64,000 nucleotides of DNA from Flavobacterium sandaracinum (GTDB lineage: Bacteria; Bacteroidota; Bacteroidia; Flavobacteriales; Flavobacteriaceae). Positions 18,622 through 26,565 of the stretch are shown here, piece by piece. The stretch spans positions 62,001-126,000 of the forward strand of contig NZ_SMFN01000004.1 in assembly GCF_004349135.1 (NCBI RefSeq). The letters are read 5' to 3'. The position numbers and the translations under genes are program-made. Below the pieces are notes generated by a model that made no database searches, was not told where the DNA came from, and was given only the letters and a program-made list of their open reading frames with translations. Position 1 is the stretch's first letter. Each line of letters begins with the position of its first letter.

Positions 18622-19317
18622 AATGTAGAAAATAATTCCGAAATTCAATGACTTCATGTTAATGGATTCGCCATTTACCTTAGCCGATTCAAACAACGGA
18701 TTCAAACCATAATACAAATAAAGATTTATCGTGTTATATCCCGATGAAACATACGCTCCATACTGAAATTTATTAAAATCTTTATTTCCAGTAACTTCAA
18801 CTTTTCCCGCATTACTATCAAAAATAGACTTGTCATACAACAAATAACTGAACTTAATCCCGGTGTAAATTCTCCAAAATTTATGACTTTCATAAGTCGA
18901 GGTTCGCCACCTGAATTCAATAGGAACATCAATAGAAAGCATGGAAAACTTATTTTTTTTATACTTTGTATCCTCATCAACAATAGTATAAAAAGGGGTT
19001 TCAGCTGTTGAAGAAATTGCTAAATTCTGATTGTGATTCGTATAAGTAAACCCAATACCGGAGGCAACAGCTACGTTTCTTTTCTTATTGATAGGCATGT
19101 CTCTTAAAAAACCTCCTGAAAATCCTGAAGAAAATTTACTTTGCGACAACCCTTCTGGTTTATCGATCAATGTATTGTATGTGATAGCAAAATAAAACTG
19201 ATCTTCGCGGTACAAGGAATCGACTTTCAAGACAAGTGTATCTTGAGTTATTGTGTTTTCTTGGGAAAAAACAGGAGCAACTAAAAGCAGCAGAAAACAA
19301 CTAAGAAAAATTCGCAT
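18616..19317 (-). CDS. Outer-membrane beta-barrel protein (OMP_b-brl_2/PorT-like)
   Basis: 233 residues with a signal peptide (LLLLVAPVFSQ). The rest shows amphipathic strands with periodic aromatic residues (DQFYFAITYNTL, VAVASGIGFTYT, SIDVPIEFRWRTST, FWRIYTGIKFSYLLYD, FGIIFYIL), ending in an aromatic barrel-type strand. This matches the eight-strand outer-membrane barrels common in Bacteroidetes. The gliding/T9SS protein PorT belongs to the same broad family, but no feature here identifies PorT itself. Convergent with, and overlapping, the preceding membrane protein gene. -7 box TATATTTG at 19389-19396. Confidence 0.8.
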   Translation of the reverse strand: MRIFLSCFLLLLVAPVFSQENTITQDTLVLKVDSLYREDQFYFAITYNTLIDKPEGLSQSKFSSGFSGGFLRDMPINKKRNVAVASGIGFTYTNHNQNLAISSTAETPFYTIVDEDTKYKKNKFSMLSIDVPIEFRWRTSTYESHKFWRIYTGIKFSYLLYDKSIFDSNAGKVEVTGNKDFNKFQYGAYVSSGYNTINLYLYYGLNPLFESAKVNGESINMKSLNFGIIFYIL

Positions 19318-19620
19318 ATTTTGATTGATTTAAATTGCTACATGATTGTTTCAAACACGTTCCGAGTCTAATTCTCATTATAACACTACAAATATAGGAT
19401 TTTGAAAGATTCGCTCTAGTACTAATTTCAAAATTGCTTCAATACAAACTTTTATTCGAAAGAACACTTCATTGCAGTTGCCTAAAAACTCTTTTACTAC
19501 CAATTAAACAAGCATAGGCTTTTATTCATCTACACTTCAATGCAATCCATCGAATAACTTTAAATATGCCGAAGGTCATTAGTACTTTTACAGCATATTA
19601 ATCCTCTAAAAATAAATTTT
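19318..19620. other. Upstream region of the surface-fibre-like cluster
   Basis: 303 bp between divergent genes. A TATATTTG box (19389-19396, minus strand) can serve the barrel gene. For the plus-strand subunit gene a weaker TACTTTTA lies near 19591 with TTTA about 20 bp upstream. No gene seen. Confidence 0.5.
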
Positions 19621-20265
19621 ATGAAAAAAGTTAACCTACTTTTCGTAACTCTTGCCGCTGTGTTTATTAACAGTGTAAATGCGCAAGACAACAATGATTT
19701 GAACTTCGCTTCACACACATTGAATGTAAATGTACCCGAAGTTGCCCTCTTAGACATTTACGATAGTAACACTGGCTCAGAAGCTGGAGTAATAGTGTTC
19801 AACATGGCTAATGCCACTCAAGTAGGCACCAATGCTGAGGCTGGATTATATGGCTTTGCGGCATTAAGCTACACGAATTTGTACTTGAATTATACAAGTG
19901 TGGTTGCTACTGCTGCTAATGCAGACGGGTACGATTTAACACGTCAAATTAATGTTCAATTAGAAGCAGGAAGTACTTTCCCAGCTAGTTTAGATTTAAG
20001 AATTATGCCAGTGGCTCCATCCGTAATTGCTAATGGAGGCACCACAGATTCTGCAGGAACAGTTACCGCCGCAGGAGTAGCTCTTGGTGCTACAAATGCG
20101 ATTGGTGTTGATGCCTTACTAGTGACCAGTATCGAGAGTGTCTACACAGGCGATTTAGCTAGAGGTGTTAGATTGACTTATACACTAGAACAAAATGGAA
20201 ATTTCTCGCTATATCGTGCAGGTGATTATCAAGCCACAGTAAAATACACACTTACAAACATTTAA
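19621..20265 (+). CDS. Secreted subunit-like (pilin-like) protein of a chaperone-usher-like cluster
   Basis: 214 residues. Signal peptide MKKVNLLFVTLAAVFINSVN, cleaved before or after AQ. The mature part has no Cys, little charge and many Ala, Gly, Thr and beta strands. It ends in a strand pattern (GDYQATVKYTLTNI). It aligns with the protein at 24905-25492: LLDIYDSN against IIDAEPDP, TNLYLNYTSV against ESIWLNFTYR, and SVYTGDLARGVRLTYTLE against SGYTGNGLGTGYQLKYTIE. It has no T9SS tail. A strong terminator follows, so this gene would be made in excess over the next genes, as is usual for a major fibre subunit. Function inferred from context. Confidence 0.6.
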   Translation: MKKVNLLFVTLAAVFINSVNAQDNNDLNFASHTLNVNVPEVALLDIYDSNTGSEAGVIVFNMANATQVGTNAEAGLYGFAALSYTNLYLNYTSVVATAANADGYDLTRQINVQLEAGSTFPASLDLRIMPVAPSVIANGGTTDSAGTVTAAGVALGATNAIGVDALLVTSIESVYTGDLARGVRLTYTLEQNGNFSLYRAGDYQATVKYTLTNI

Positions 20266-20287
20266 TCTCTTTTTGCCCCAAGCAACA

Positions 20288-20326
20288 AAAAGGTTCTTTA
20301 CAGCAATTGTAAAGGACCTTTTTTTT
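20288..20326 (+). terminator. Strong terminator between the major subunit-like gene and the chaperone-like gene
   Basis: 15-bp stem (20288-20302 with 20308-20322) with a single G-T pair, loop GCAAT and a T run to 20326, starting 23 bp after the subunit stop codon. Confidence 0.88.
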
Positions 20327-20516
20327 ATAGAATCAACTATAACAAATCACACCTCAATTAAAACACATACTTAGAGCAGTGGTGTTTTTGCAGCAGCACT
20401 TTACTACTCCATAAGTACAGTTTTCGATGTAAAAACTTAAAAGTACAAAGTCTTCCATCTGACGACAGTAAATGGTTATCAGTCGAAAACTCTGTAAAAA
20501 GGCAGTAGTAACTTCC

Positions 20517-20524
20517 TAACTTTG
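20517..20524 (+). promoter_or_regulatory. Candidate -7 box (TAACTTTG) of the chaperone-barrel-subunit operon
   Basis: TAnnTTTG match 49 bp before the ATG at 20573. The region between the terminator and this box also holds AGTTTTCGA and TCGAAAACT arms about 50 bp apart. Confidence 0.45.
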
Positions 20525-20572
20525 ATAAAGAACGTTTGCCCCAGTACTACTATATCTCAAAATAATCTCAAA

Positions 20573-21355
20573 ATGAAAAACATTACTTTAACAACAGCAA
20601 TGCTGCTTTTCATCAACATCACCTACTCTAGTGTTATCGTCGTGAATGGATTAACGCACATTTACACTGGTGCATCAGGCAGTCAAATTCAGGGCGAGAT
20701 TATTTTACTAAACAATTCAGATGAAGAACAAACTTTAAACTTCAGCCTAAACGATGCTATTTTTTCATGTACAGAAAATCGTGTTTTTTCAAATTCAGTA
20801 ACGCACGAAAACTCATCTCTAAAATGGTTTGACGGAAGTTTAATGAATAAAATATTGCTTCCTAAGGAAAGATACACCTACAAATTCATGATCAATATCC
20901 CAAAAGACATGACGTTAAGAGGCACCTATTGGACTATGTTGATGATTGATATTGACAAACCTATTAAAAAAGAAAAACTAGCTAAAAATATAGGTTTAAA
21001 TACAAAAGTAAGATATGCAATAGGTTTATTAACACATGTAAATGCATTTGCTGATGTCAATTTAGATTTTAATAGAATTGATGTGGATAAAGCCGAGCCA
21101 AATAGAAACTTAAAGATCAAAATCGAGAATCAAAATTCCTTTCTTGAAGGCGTAAAGCTCTCTCTTGAAGTATATGACTCCACTGGCGAAAAGGTATTAG
21201 AATCCACTACATTGAGAAATATGGTCTTCCCTGGTTTTTGTAAAGATTATGTTATTGATATCTCAACTTTGCCTAAAGGAAGTTATGAATGTTTATTAGT
21301 AGCTGATACTCGAGGGAAATTTGTGGGTACAAATATCAGCTTGACCATTGATTGA
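20573..21355 (+). CDS. Two-domain Ig-like periplasmic chaperone candidate
   Basis: 260 residues with a signal peptide (MKNITLTTAMLLFINITYSS). Domain 1 (about 21-130) has the strand order of PapD-type and DUF916-type Ig folds: GSQIQGEIILLNNSDEEQ (the region that in chaperones frames the subunit groove), ILLPKERYTYKFMINIPKD, and GTYWTMLMID. Domain 2 (about 145-260) is a second beta sandwich (RNLKIKIENQNSFLEGVKLS, SYECLLVADTRGKFVG). It sits 37 bp before the barrel gene and between subunit-like genes, the expected place for a fibre chaperone. The first credible ATG is at 20573; an upstream TTG frame has no signal peptide. Confidence 0.55.
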   Translation: MKNITLTTAMLLFINITYSSVIVVNGLTHIYTGASGSQIQGEIILLNNSDEEQTLNFSLNDAIFSCTENRVFSNSVTHENSSLKWFDGSLMNKILLPKERYTYKFMINIPKDMTLRGTYWTMLMIDIDKPIKKEKLAKNIGLNTKVRYAIGLLTHVNAFADVNLDFNRIDVDKAEPNRNLKIKIENQNSFLEGVKLSLEVYDSTGEKVLESTTLRNMVFPGFCKDYVIDISTLPKGSYECLLVADTRGKFVGTNISLTID

Positions 21356-21392
21356 ATCTTTTCTCATTCCAAGGTAACCAATTTCTGTTATT

Positions 21393-24300
21393 ATGAAAAC
21401 TGCAGCAAAATTCTTATATACTCTGATTCCCCTTTACATAGGGTGCGGAATGGGAATTCAATCCGATGAATTGGATGCAGTAGCTACAAAAAGTGATACT
21501 ATAGCCTCTACTAATATCCCAGAATCTGCTCAACCAGCAGCAGCAACAGCTAAAACATATATCAAAAGTGAAATAAAAACTGTTGCTAATAGCAACAGTG
21601 AATCGAAAGCAAAAGCTTTAACTGAAAATTCTTCAACATTAATAAAAATTAAAAGCCCTGAAGACAAGCTCAGCGATATAACGACACCAAAAGTTCATTC
21701 CAAAAAAAACGAAGTTAAAACCTTTACTCAAAAAGAGATAGAAATGATGGCAAATACCTTAGCAGCCTTCAAAAATGAAAATAGAAAAACGGAAACTAAT
21801 ACTTCAACAACATCTGTAATAAAATCTGTAACCAAAAAAAAAATACTCGAAAAAAATTTAAAATTAGCTGAAGTCAATCAAGCAAAGGTGATTGCTGCTC
21901 TTACCGAAACAGTACAGAAACAAAGTAATGAAAGTAAGATCTTTACTCAAAAAGAAGTCGAAGCAATGACACTTGCTTTGACAGTCACTAACAAACCTGA
22001 ATCAAAACTAGTTACCAAAACAAGACAAGCATCTGCAAAATCTGTAGCAGCAACAGTTAAAACTACTGCCATAAATGATGTGAAAATAGCGGAAAGTAAA
22101 ATCTCTGAAACTAAACCAGCAGCCCAAAACGGAGTGAAAGCTTTTACTAAAAATGAAATAGAGGCAATTGCAGCAGCTTTGACGAGTTCGAAAAATACAA
22201 TTACTAAACCTACTGTGAAATCCAAAAACAACAGACCAGACGAAACTGGTATTGAGCAAATAAAAATTAGAATTTTAAACCTTCAGGAAAACTATAAAAC
22301 AAACAAAAGTTACACTTTAATTGTAGAAATTGAAAATGAAGAAAATAAAACTACTAATTTAAAAATTGATCCTGAGCTGCCCCCAAAATGGACTATCATC
22401 TCTATTACTGAGCTAGGTATTTTAGAGCCTTTTCAAAAGAAAATGATCTTGGTAAGTTTTATTATACCTTCAGAAAACCCAGCAGTAGAAACCGTAGCAA
22501 GTTTTCATGTGAAAAATGCTGCTGGAAATAAAATAGCATCAAAAGAAGTAGCTTTTTCAATTGATAAAAATCTTGATTTAGAAATTTACAATGTGTATAC
22601 AACCAGCAAATTACAAGCAGGTGAAATTATAACGGCCAAGTATGAAATAAAAAACAAAGGAAATGTTGAACAGGAATTGATATTGTCATCGAAAAACACT
22701 GTCAAGGGCGAAAAAACAATAAAATTAGGGCCTAATTCAAGTATAACAATCGAACTAAGCCAGGCAACTGATCCAAAGTATTATGATTTTATCACCATAG
22801 GAACCTTCTTAAATGTGACGAGTAGTACATCTGGAAAAACTTACAAGGCCTATGGCAGTACTTCCGTTTTCCCATCAAAACTAAAGCAAACAGATGCTTT
22901 TTTTAGATATCCTTTACGATTTAGTATTAACTACAATAGCAATACATTTCAAGATAAAAACTATTCCGCTATATCAGGCGAATTAATTGGTGACGGCTTT
23001 TTAGATTTAAAGAAAAAGAATTACCTTAATTTCATCATTAGAGCACCACAACAGCAAAACTTGCAAAACTTTGGAATTACAGATCAATATAGTTTAATTT
23101 ACAACTATAACAATAGTACCATCGTATACCTTGGCGATCATGGTCATTATATTAACCGATTGGGTTTTGACAGTAGATTTGGAATGGGTTTTAGAGTAGA
23201 TCAAAATATTAAAAAATGGACACTAACTGCCTTTTATTCTAAACCAAGGTTGTACACATTTAATTCTGAAGCACTATTTGGATTTAAATCTGTTTATCGT
23301 TTTAAAAAATCTATGTTGTTGGGTATTGCTGTAGAGAGTTCAAAGGGATCTATTATAGGAGCTAGCAAAAATATAGAAGCAAATTTAGATGAAAAGGGGC
23401 AAATTGCAACATCAAATTTTGAGCTTCGGAGCAAAAACACGTTTGTCAATGCAGAGTCGTCGCTTAGTGTTACTAACAAATTTACAGATCATGCTCATTT
23501 TTTAAATCTAGTTCAAAAAGTTCAAAACTTGACCTATGCAGGCAGCTTTACTTTTTCCGGAAAAAATTACTTTGGAATAATTAGAAACAGTGTGGAATAT
23601 TCAAACAGCTTGTTTTACAAAATCAATAAATTCGATTTTCTTGTTGGTCAAACTTTATCTCAGGTAAACAAGCGCTTAAATCCATTATTTTTTGCTGCTG
23701 AGCCTTATTTTGAAAACTATTATGCACGAATAGGATACCGTTTTAGCCCTAGAAGTTCGATTAATCTACTAATAGACAAGCGTGTACGAGAAGATCAATT
23801 AGAACCAAAAAGTTATTTTTATAAAGAATCAGGGATAGATTATCGATATGTATACGGAGGTCGTCTGTTTTCTTTTGGACTATCAGGAAGAATTGCAGAA
23901 ACACAAAATCTTTTAAGCGAAGATTTACAGGATAGAATTACGTATTCTCACAATTTAGATGCGACATATCGATTTTCAAATCATCTAACGGTAAGAGGTG
24001 GCGTAAATCATAATTATAGTAACAGGTATGGAATATCAAATTTTAACGAAAACTACTTCACTTACAATATGGGCTTAGATTATAATTTTAATCGAAACTT
24101 TCGTATTAATTCGACATTTAACAGCGGTTTTAGCCCAGAGGACAATTACTTAAGACGTGATTTTATTAATGCGATGATGATGCTAACCATAGCAAAAAAT
24201 CATTTGTTTGAGTTACGTGTAAATTACTTTGAAAATCCAGGTTCGACCAATAGAAAAGAACTTCTTGCTTTTGGCACGTATACCTACACTTTTGGCGCAC

Positions 24301-24902
24301 CACTAAAAAGGGTTTTAGAACAAGGGGGAGTAAGTGGCTTGATCCAAGTTGATGACAAAAGTATTGCTGTAAAAGGAATCAAAATCATTGCAGTTGGAAA
24401 AAGCATTGTTACTAATGAAAAAGGGATATTTGAGTTTAACAATTTACCGTTAGGTAACAATTACATTTTAATGGATGAATCCACGCTCCCTTTTGGAGTG
24501 ATTCCAATTGCAAGAACTCCATTTCAAGTATTAGTTGAAAAAGATAAAAAAGTGGAATTAAATATCTTGCTTGTTCGAGCTGGAACAATCATTGGAACTT
24601 TTGGTTTTCCTTCGCTGACAAAACCAATAACGATCAATCTAGAAGGGTATATAAAAATTGAAAATGAACATTTCAACTATACTGTTGAGTCTAACGCAAA
24701 AGGGTTTTTTAAATTTCAGAATATTGTTCCAGGAACATACAAACTCACCTTAATTCGATACAAAGGAGATCAGTTTTTCGAACTAGACAAAGAGATCCAA
24801 ATTACTGTTGGAGCGGGTGAAAAAAATGTAATTGATGTACCAGTAAAAGGGAAAGAACGTAAGGTTCAATTTAAAAACAAAAACTTTAAAATAGGAGGGT
24901 AA
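21393..24902 (+). CDS. Usher-like outer-membrane barrel with Ig-like and carboxypeptidase-like domains
   Basis: 1169 residues. Signal segment ending near LYIGC (possible lipidation, not a perfect lipobox). Residues 25-285: Lys/Ala/Thr-rich, low complexity, with three copies of a motif at 111-124 (FTQKEIEMMANTLA), 184-197 (FTQKEVEAMTLALT) and 251-264 (FTKNEIEAIAAALT). Two Ig-like domains follow (about 290-392 and 393-492), then about 475 residues of transmembrane-type beta strands (about 502-978; FRYPLRFSINYNSN, LNFIIRAPQQ, YSLIYNYNNSTIVYLG, YFTYNMGLDYNF, LAFGTYTYTFGAPL). Two carboxypeptidase-like beta domains end the chain (980-1060 GLIQVDDKSIAVKGIKII; 1065-1150 GYIKIENEHFNYTVES). The order barrel then beta domain, beside a chaperone candidate and subunits, fits an usher. 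A PapC-type match is not evident, so the assignment is structural inference. Confidence 0.6.
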   Translation: MKTAAKFLYTLIPLYIGCGMGIQSDELDAVATKSDTIASTNIPESAQPAAATAKTYIKSEIKTVANSNSESKAKALTENSSTLIKIKSPEDKLSDITTPKVHSKKNEVKTFTQKEIEMMANTLAAFKNENRKTETNTSTTSVIKSVTKKKILEKNLKLAEVNQAKVIAALTETVQKQSNESKIFTQKEVEAMTLALTVTNKPESKLVTKTRQASAKSVAATVKTTAINDVKIAESKISETKPAAQNGVKAFTKNEIEAIAAALTSSKNTITKPTVKSKNNRPDETGIEQIKIRILNLQENYKTNKSYTLIVEIENEENKTTNLKIDPELPPKWTIISITELGILEPFQKKMILVSFIIPSENPAVETVASFHVKNAAGNKIASKEVAFSIDKNLDLEIYNVYTTSKLQAGEIITAKYEIKNKGNVEQELILSSKNTVKGEKTIKLGPNSSITIELSQATDPKYYDFITIGTFLNVTSSTSGKTYKAYGSTSVFPSKLKQTDAFFRYPLRFSINYNSNTFQDKNYSAISGELIGDGFLDLKKKNYLNFIIRAPQQQNLQNFGITDQYSLIYNYNNSTIVYLGDHGHYINRLGFDSRFGMGFRVDQNIKKWTLTAFYSKPRLYTFNSEALFGFKSVYRFKKSMLLGIAVESSKGSIIGASKNIEANLDEKGQIATSNFELRSKNTFVNAESSLSVTNKFTDHAHFLNLVQKVQNLTYAGSFTFSGKNYFGIIRNSVEYSNSLFYKINKFDFLVGQTLSQVNKRLNPLFFAAEPYFENYYARIGYRFSPRSSINLLIDKRVREDQLEPKSYFYKESGIDYRYVYGGRLFSFGLSGRIAETQNLLSEDLQDRITYSHNLDATYRFSNHLTVRGGVNHNYSNRYGISNFNENYFTYNMGLDYNFNRNFRINSTFNSGFSPEDNYLRRDFINAMMMLTIAKNHLFELRVNYFENPGSTNRKELLAFGTYTYTFGAPLKRVLEQGGVSGLIQVDDKSIAVKGIKIIAVGKSIVTNEKGIFEFNNLPLGNNYILMDESTLPFGVIPIARTPFQVLVEKDKKVELNILLVRAGTIIGTFGFPSLTKPITINLEGYIKIENEHFNYTVESNAKGFFKFQNIVPGTYKLTLIRYKGDQFFELDKEIQITVGAGEKNVIDVPVKGKERKVQFKNKNFKIGG

Positions 24903-24904
24903 AC

Positions 24905-25492
24905 ATGAAAAATACACACTATATCCTAGCTACACTCTTCACATTTTGCTTCCTAATTTGCGGAGGCCAACCAATACTAAATGTTACCATTAGTAGTAAT
25001 TTCATTTTTGGAGGAGGTCAAGGCTCTAATTTTGCTACTTTAAGCCTACAACCCATAGCTATTATTGACGCAGAGCCTGACCCAAGTAATACCATAAACT
25101 TCGGTATTAGTTCTAATACTCTTGAAGCAGGTTTACCAGCAACTGGACCTGGCGGAATTTTAACCAACGAAAGCATTTGGTTAAATTTCACCTACAGAGC
25201 AGTGAATTTTACCAATGCTAAAATCTATGTTAATACTAATCAAATGGTGCCCGCTGGAATGGTACTACAAATTCAAGTACTCTCTACTGCTAATATTGGT
25301 GGTGTTTTTACTTCTAATCCTGTTTTAAGTCCAATTACGTTGAGCACAAATCAGCAAGTATTAGTCAATAATTTTTCTAGTGGTTATACTGGAAATGGCT
25401 TAGGAACAGGATATCAACTTAAATACACTATTGAGAATCACAGTGGACAATCATTGCCTCTAGGATTTGAAATTATTTATGAAATTAAATAG
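24905..25492 (+). CDS. Secreted subunit-like protein, paralogue of the 19.6-kb gene
   Basis: 195 residues. Signal peptide MKNTHYILATLFTFCFLICG. Mature part beta-rich with no Cys; related to the protein at 19621-20265 along its length (AIIDAEPDPSN, SIWLNFTYRA, SGYTGNGLGTGYQLKYTIE, end FEIIYEIK). It starts 2 bp after the usher-like gene, and, unusually for this phylum, with a good AGGAGG sequence 7-8 bases before the ATG, although these bases also encode the last residues of the preceding protein. Probably a minor subunit or adaptor of the same fibre; inference. Confidence 0.6.
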   Translation: MKNTHYILATLFTFCFLICGGQPILNVTISSNFIFGGGQGSNFATLSLQPIAIIDAEPDPSNTINFGISSNTLEAGLPATGPGGILTNESIWLNFTYRAVNFTNAKIYVNTNQMVPAGMVLQIQVLSTANIGGVFTSNPVLSPITLSTNQQVLVNNFSSGYTGNGLGTGYQLKYTIENHSGQSLPLGFEIIYEIK

Positions 25493-25499
25493 AAATAAG

Positions 25500-26087
25500 A
25501 TGAGAAAATTATGTATCATAACAGTATCCTTCTTACTGTCATTCAGCTGCTCACAAGCCCAAATTTTAGCTGGAACTCTGAATGTAACAGGCATGCCTAG
25601 CTTCACTCAATCTGTTAATGCAGTTGTAGTAGAGGCTGGCCTTGACGATACTACAGTAGGATTCGAAAGTAATTTTGACGCTACAAAAATTGGATTCGTT
25701 CTCAACCCCATATTATTACTCCCGTCTTCACTTGTTTGTGAGCAAAATGTGTATCGCTATTCCGTTTTCATTAATTCTGTTAATACACCGGCAAATGTAA
25801 CTCTTGAGGCAAAAACAACTGTAAACAGTGGGCTACGTTTCCCAACAGTTAGCATTTATGATACTTTATTAATTCAACCATTAGGGCCAAGGAATTTAAC
25901 TCCTACAAATGGAGGGAACTACACTACAGTCCCCAACAACGCAACTCAGGCTATAAAAATAATGGAATTTATAGGCTGTAGACAAGATATACCGATCCAG
26001 TTTAGAATTAAACCCAGCGCACTATGTCCCGCAGGAAATTATAATTTTGAAATAAACTATACTGTTACAGCAAGTTTGACCTTGTAA
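25500..26087 (+). CDS. Secreted subunit-like protein with cysteines (tip subunit candidate)
   Basis: 195 residues from the ATG at 25500, 7 bp after the previous stop. Signal peptide MRKLCIITVSFLLSFSCSQA. Beta-rich; three Cys in the mature part (LVCEQN, IGCRQD, ALCPAG), unlike the two other subunits. The end (AGNYNFEINYTVTASLTL) has the same alternating strand as the others. Last gene of the operon, where fibre operons often encode the tip adhesin; that is inference. Not related clearly enough in the body to be called a paralogue. Confidence 0.55.
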   Translation: MRKLCIITVSFLLSFSCSQAQILAGTLNVTGMPSFTQSVNAVVVEAGLDDTTVGFESNFDATKIGFVLNPILLLPSSLVCEQNVYRYSVFINSVNTPANVTLEAKTTVNSGLRFPTVSIYDTLLIQPLGPRNLTPTNGGNYTTVPNNATQAIKIMEFIGCRQDIPIQFRIKPSALCPAGNYNFEINYTVTASLTL

Positions 26088-26169
26088 ATAAAAGAAACAA
26101 GTGCTACAAATGAAATATTTAATACTTACTCGTTAAAGCAGCTCTAACTTACAATTAGGTCAAAAAAAG

Positions 26170-26389
26170 GGGCTTCACAAAGAAATGATACTTGTCATTG
26201 CAATCCTATTCTTTATTGTTTTATGCCCTTAGCCAAACTAAAAAGTTTGACACGTTCAATGCGGGAGTACCTGCGGTGATCCCAAGAGGGGGAGTCTCGC
26301 ACACAAATGATGCTCGGCATTGCATGCCTGACCTTTTTTTGTTTTACAGCTTAGCCAAACTAAAAAGTTTGACACGCTGTAAAACAAAA
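26170..26389. repeat. Two tandem imperfect ~95-bp repeats with conserved hairpins
   Basis: Copy A about 26170-26255, copy B about 26290-26389; the shared core (26229-26255 and 26351-26377, period 122) reads TTAGCCAAACTAAAAAGTTT then GACACG and contains the hairpin CAAACT-AAAA-AGTTTG. Upstream in each copy a second small hairpin is kept although the bases differ (AATGA..TCATT and AATG..CATT with GC..GC). In copy B 14-bp outer arms (26337-26350 with 26376-26389) enclose the core. No gene: the only open frame here runs through the tRNA. Confidence 0.65.
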
Positions 26390-26420
26390 AATGCTCCCCT
26401 TGCAGGAAGCATTATTTTTT
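26390..26420. terminator. Probable terminator between the fibre-like operon and tRNA-Ser
   Basis: AATGCT (26390-26395) with AGCATT (26408-26413), plus partly paired C and G bases inside; A run before and T run after, so it can act on tRNA-Ser (minus) and on transcripts from the left. Confidence 0.6.
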
Positions 26421-26422
26421 CG

Positions 26423-26509
26423 CAGAGAGGATGGGATTCGAACCCACGATGCAGTTACCCACATACTAGCTTTCCAGGCTAGCTCCTTCAGCCACTCGGA
26501 CACCTCTCT
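26423..26509 (-). tRNA. tRNA-Ser (GGA)
   Basis: 87 nt with a long variable arm, as for serine tRNAs. Acceptor stem AGAGAGG (5', 26503-26509) with CCTCTCT (3', 26424-26430), discriminator G, T-arm GGGTTCGAATCCC, D-arm start TGTCCGAGTGG. Anticodon stem CTAGC/GCTAG with loop CTGGAAA, so anticodon GGA (26473-26475). No CCA end is encoded. Confidence 0.97.
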
Positions 26510-26565
26510 ATTTTGGTTTGCAAATAACACGAAAAAATCTGACTTAGAAAAGTAAAATCTGAATA

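Noticed and set aside
18616..19317. Calling this gene porT/sprT of the gliding and secretion machinery
   Set aside because: Only the general barrel pattern is shared; the neighbours and the sequence do not single it out.
21947..22259. Minus-strand frames in the low-complexity part of the usher-like gene
   Set aside because: They mirror Lys/Ala/Thr-rich codons and lie inside a long continuous gene.
19621..26087. Export of the subunit-like proteins by the type IX system
   Set aside because: None of the three has a YPNP-type start or the G-x-Y-x-[LVI] end of a T9SS sorting domain; the true one in the window (30224-32521) differs clearly.
26192..26482. Open frame on the plus strand beside the fibre cluster
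   Set aside because: It runs through repeated non-coding sequence and into tRNA-Ser on the other strand; its residues do not resemble a protein.
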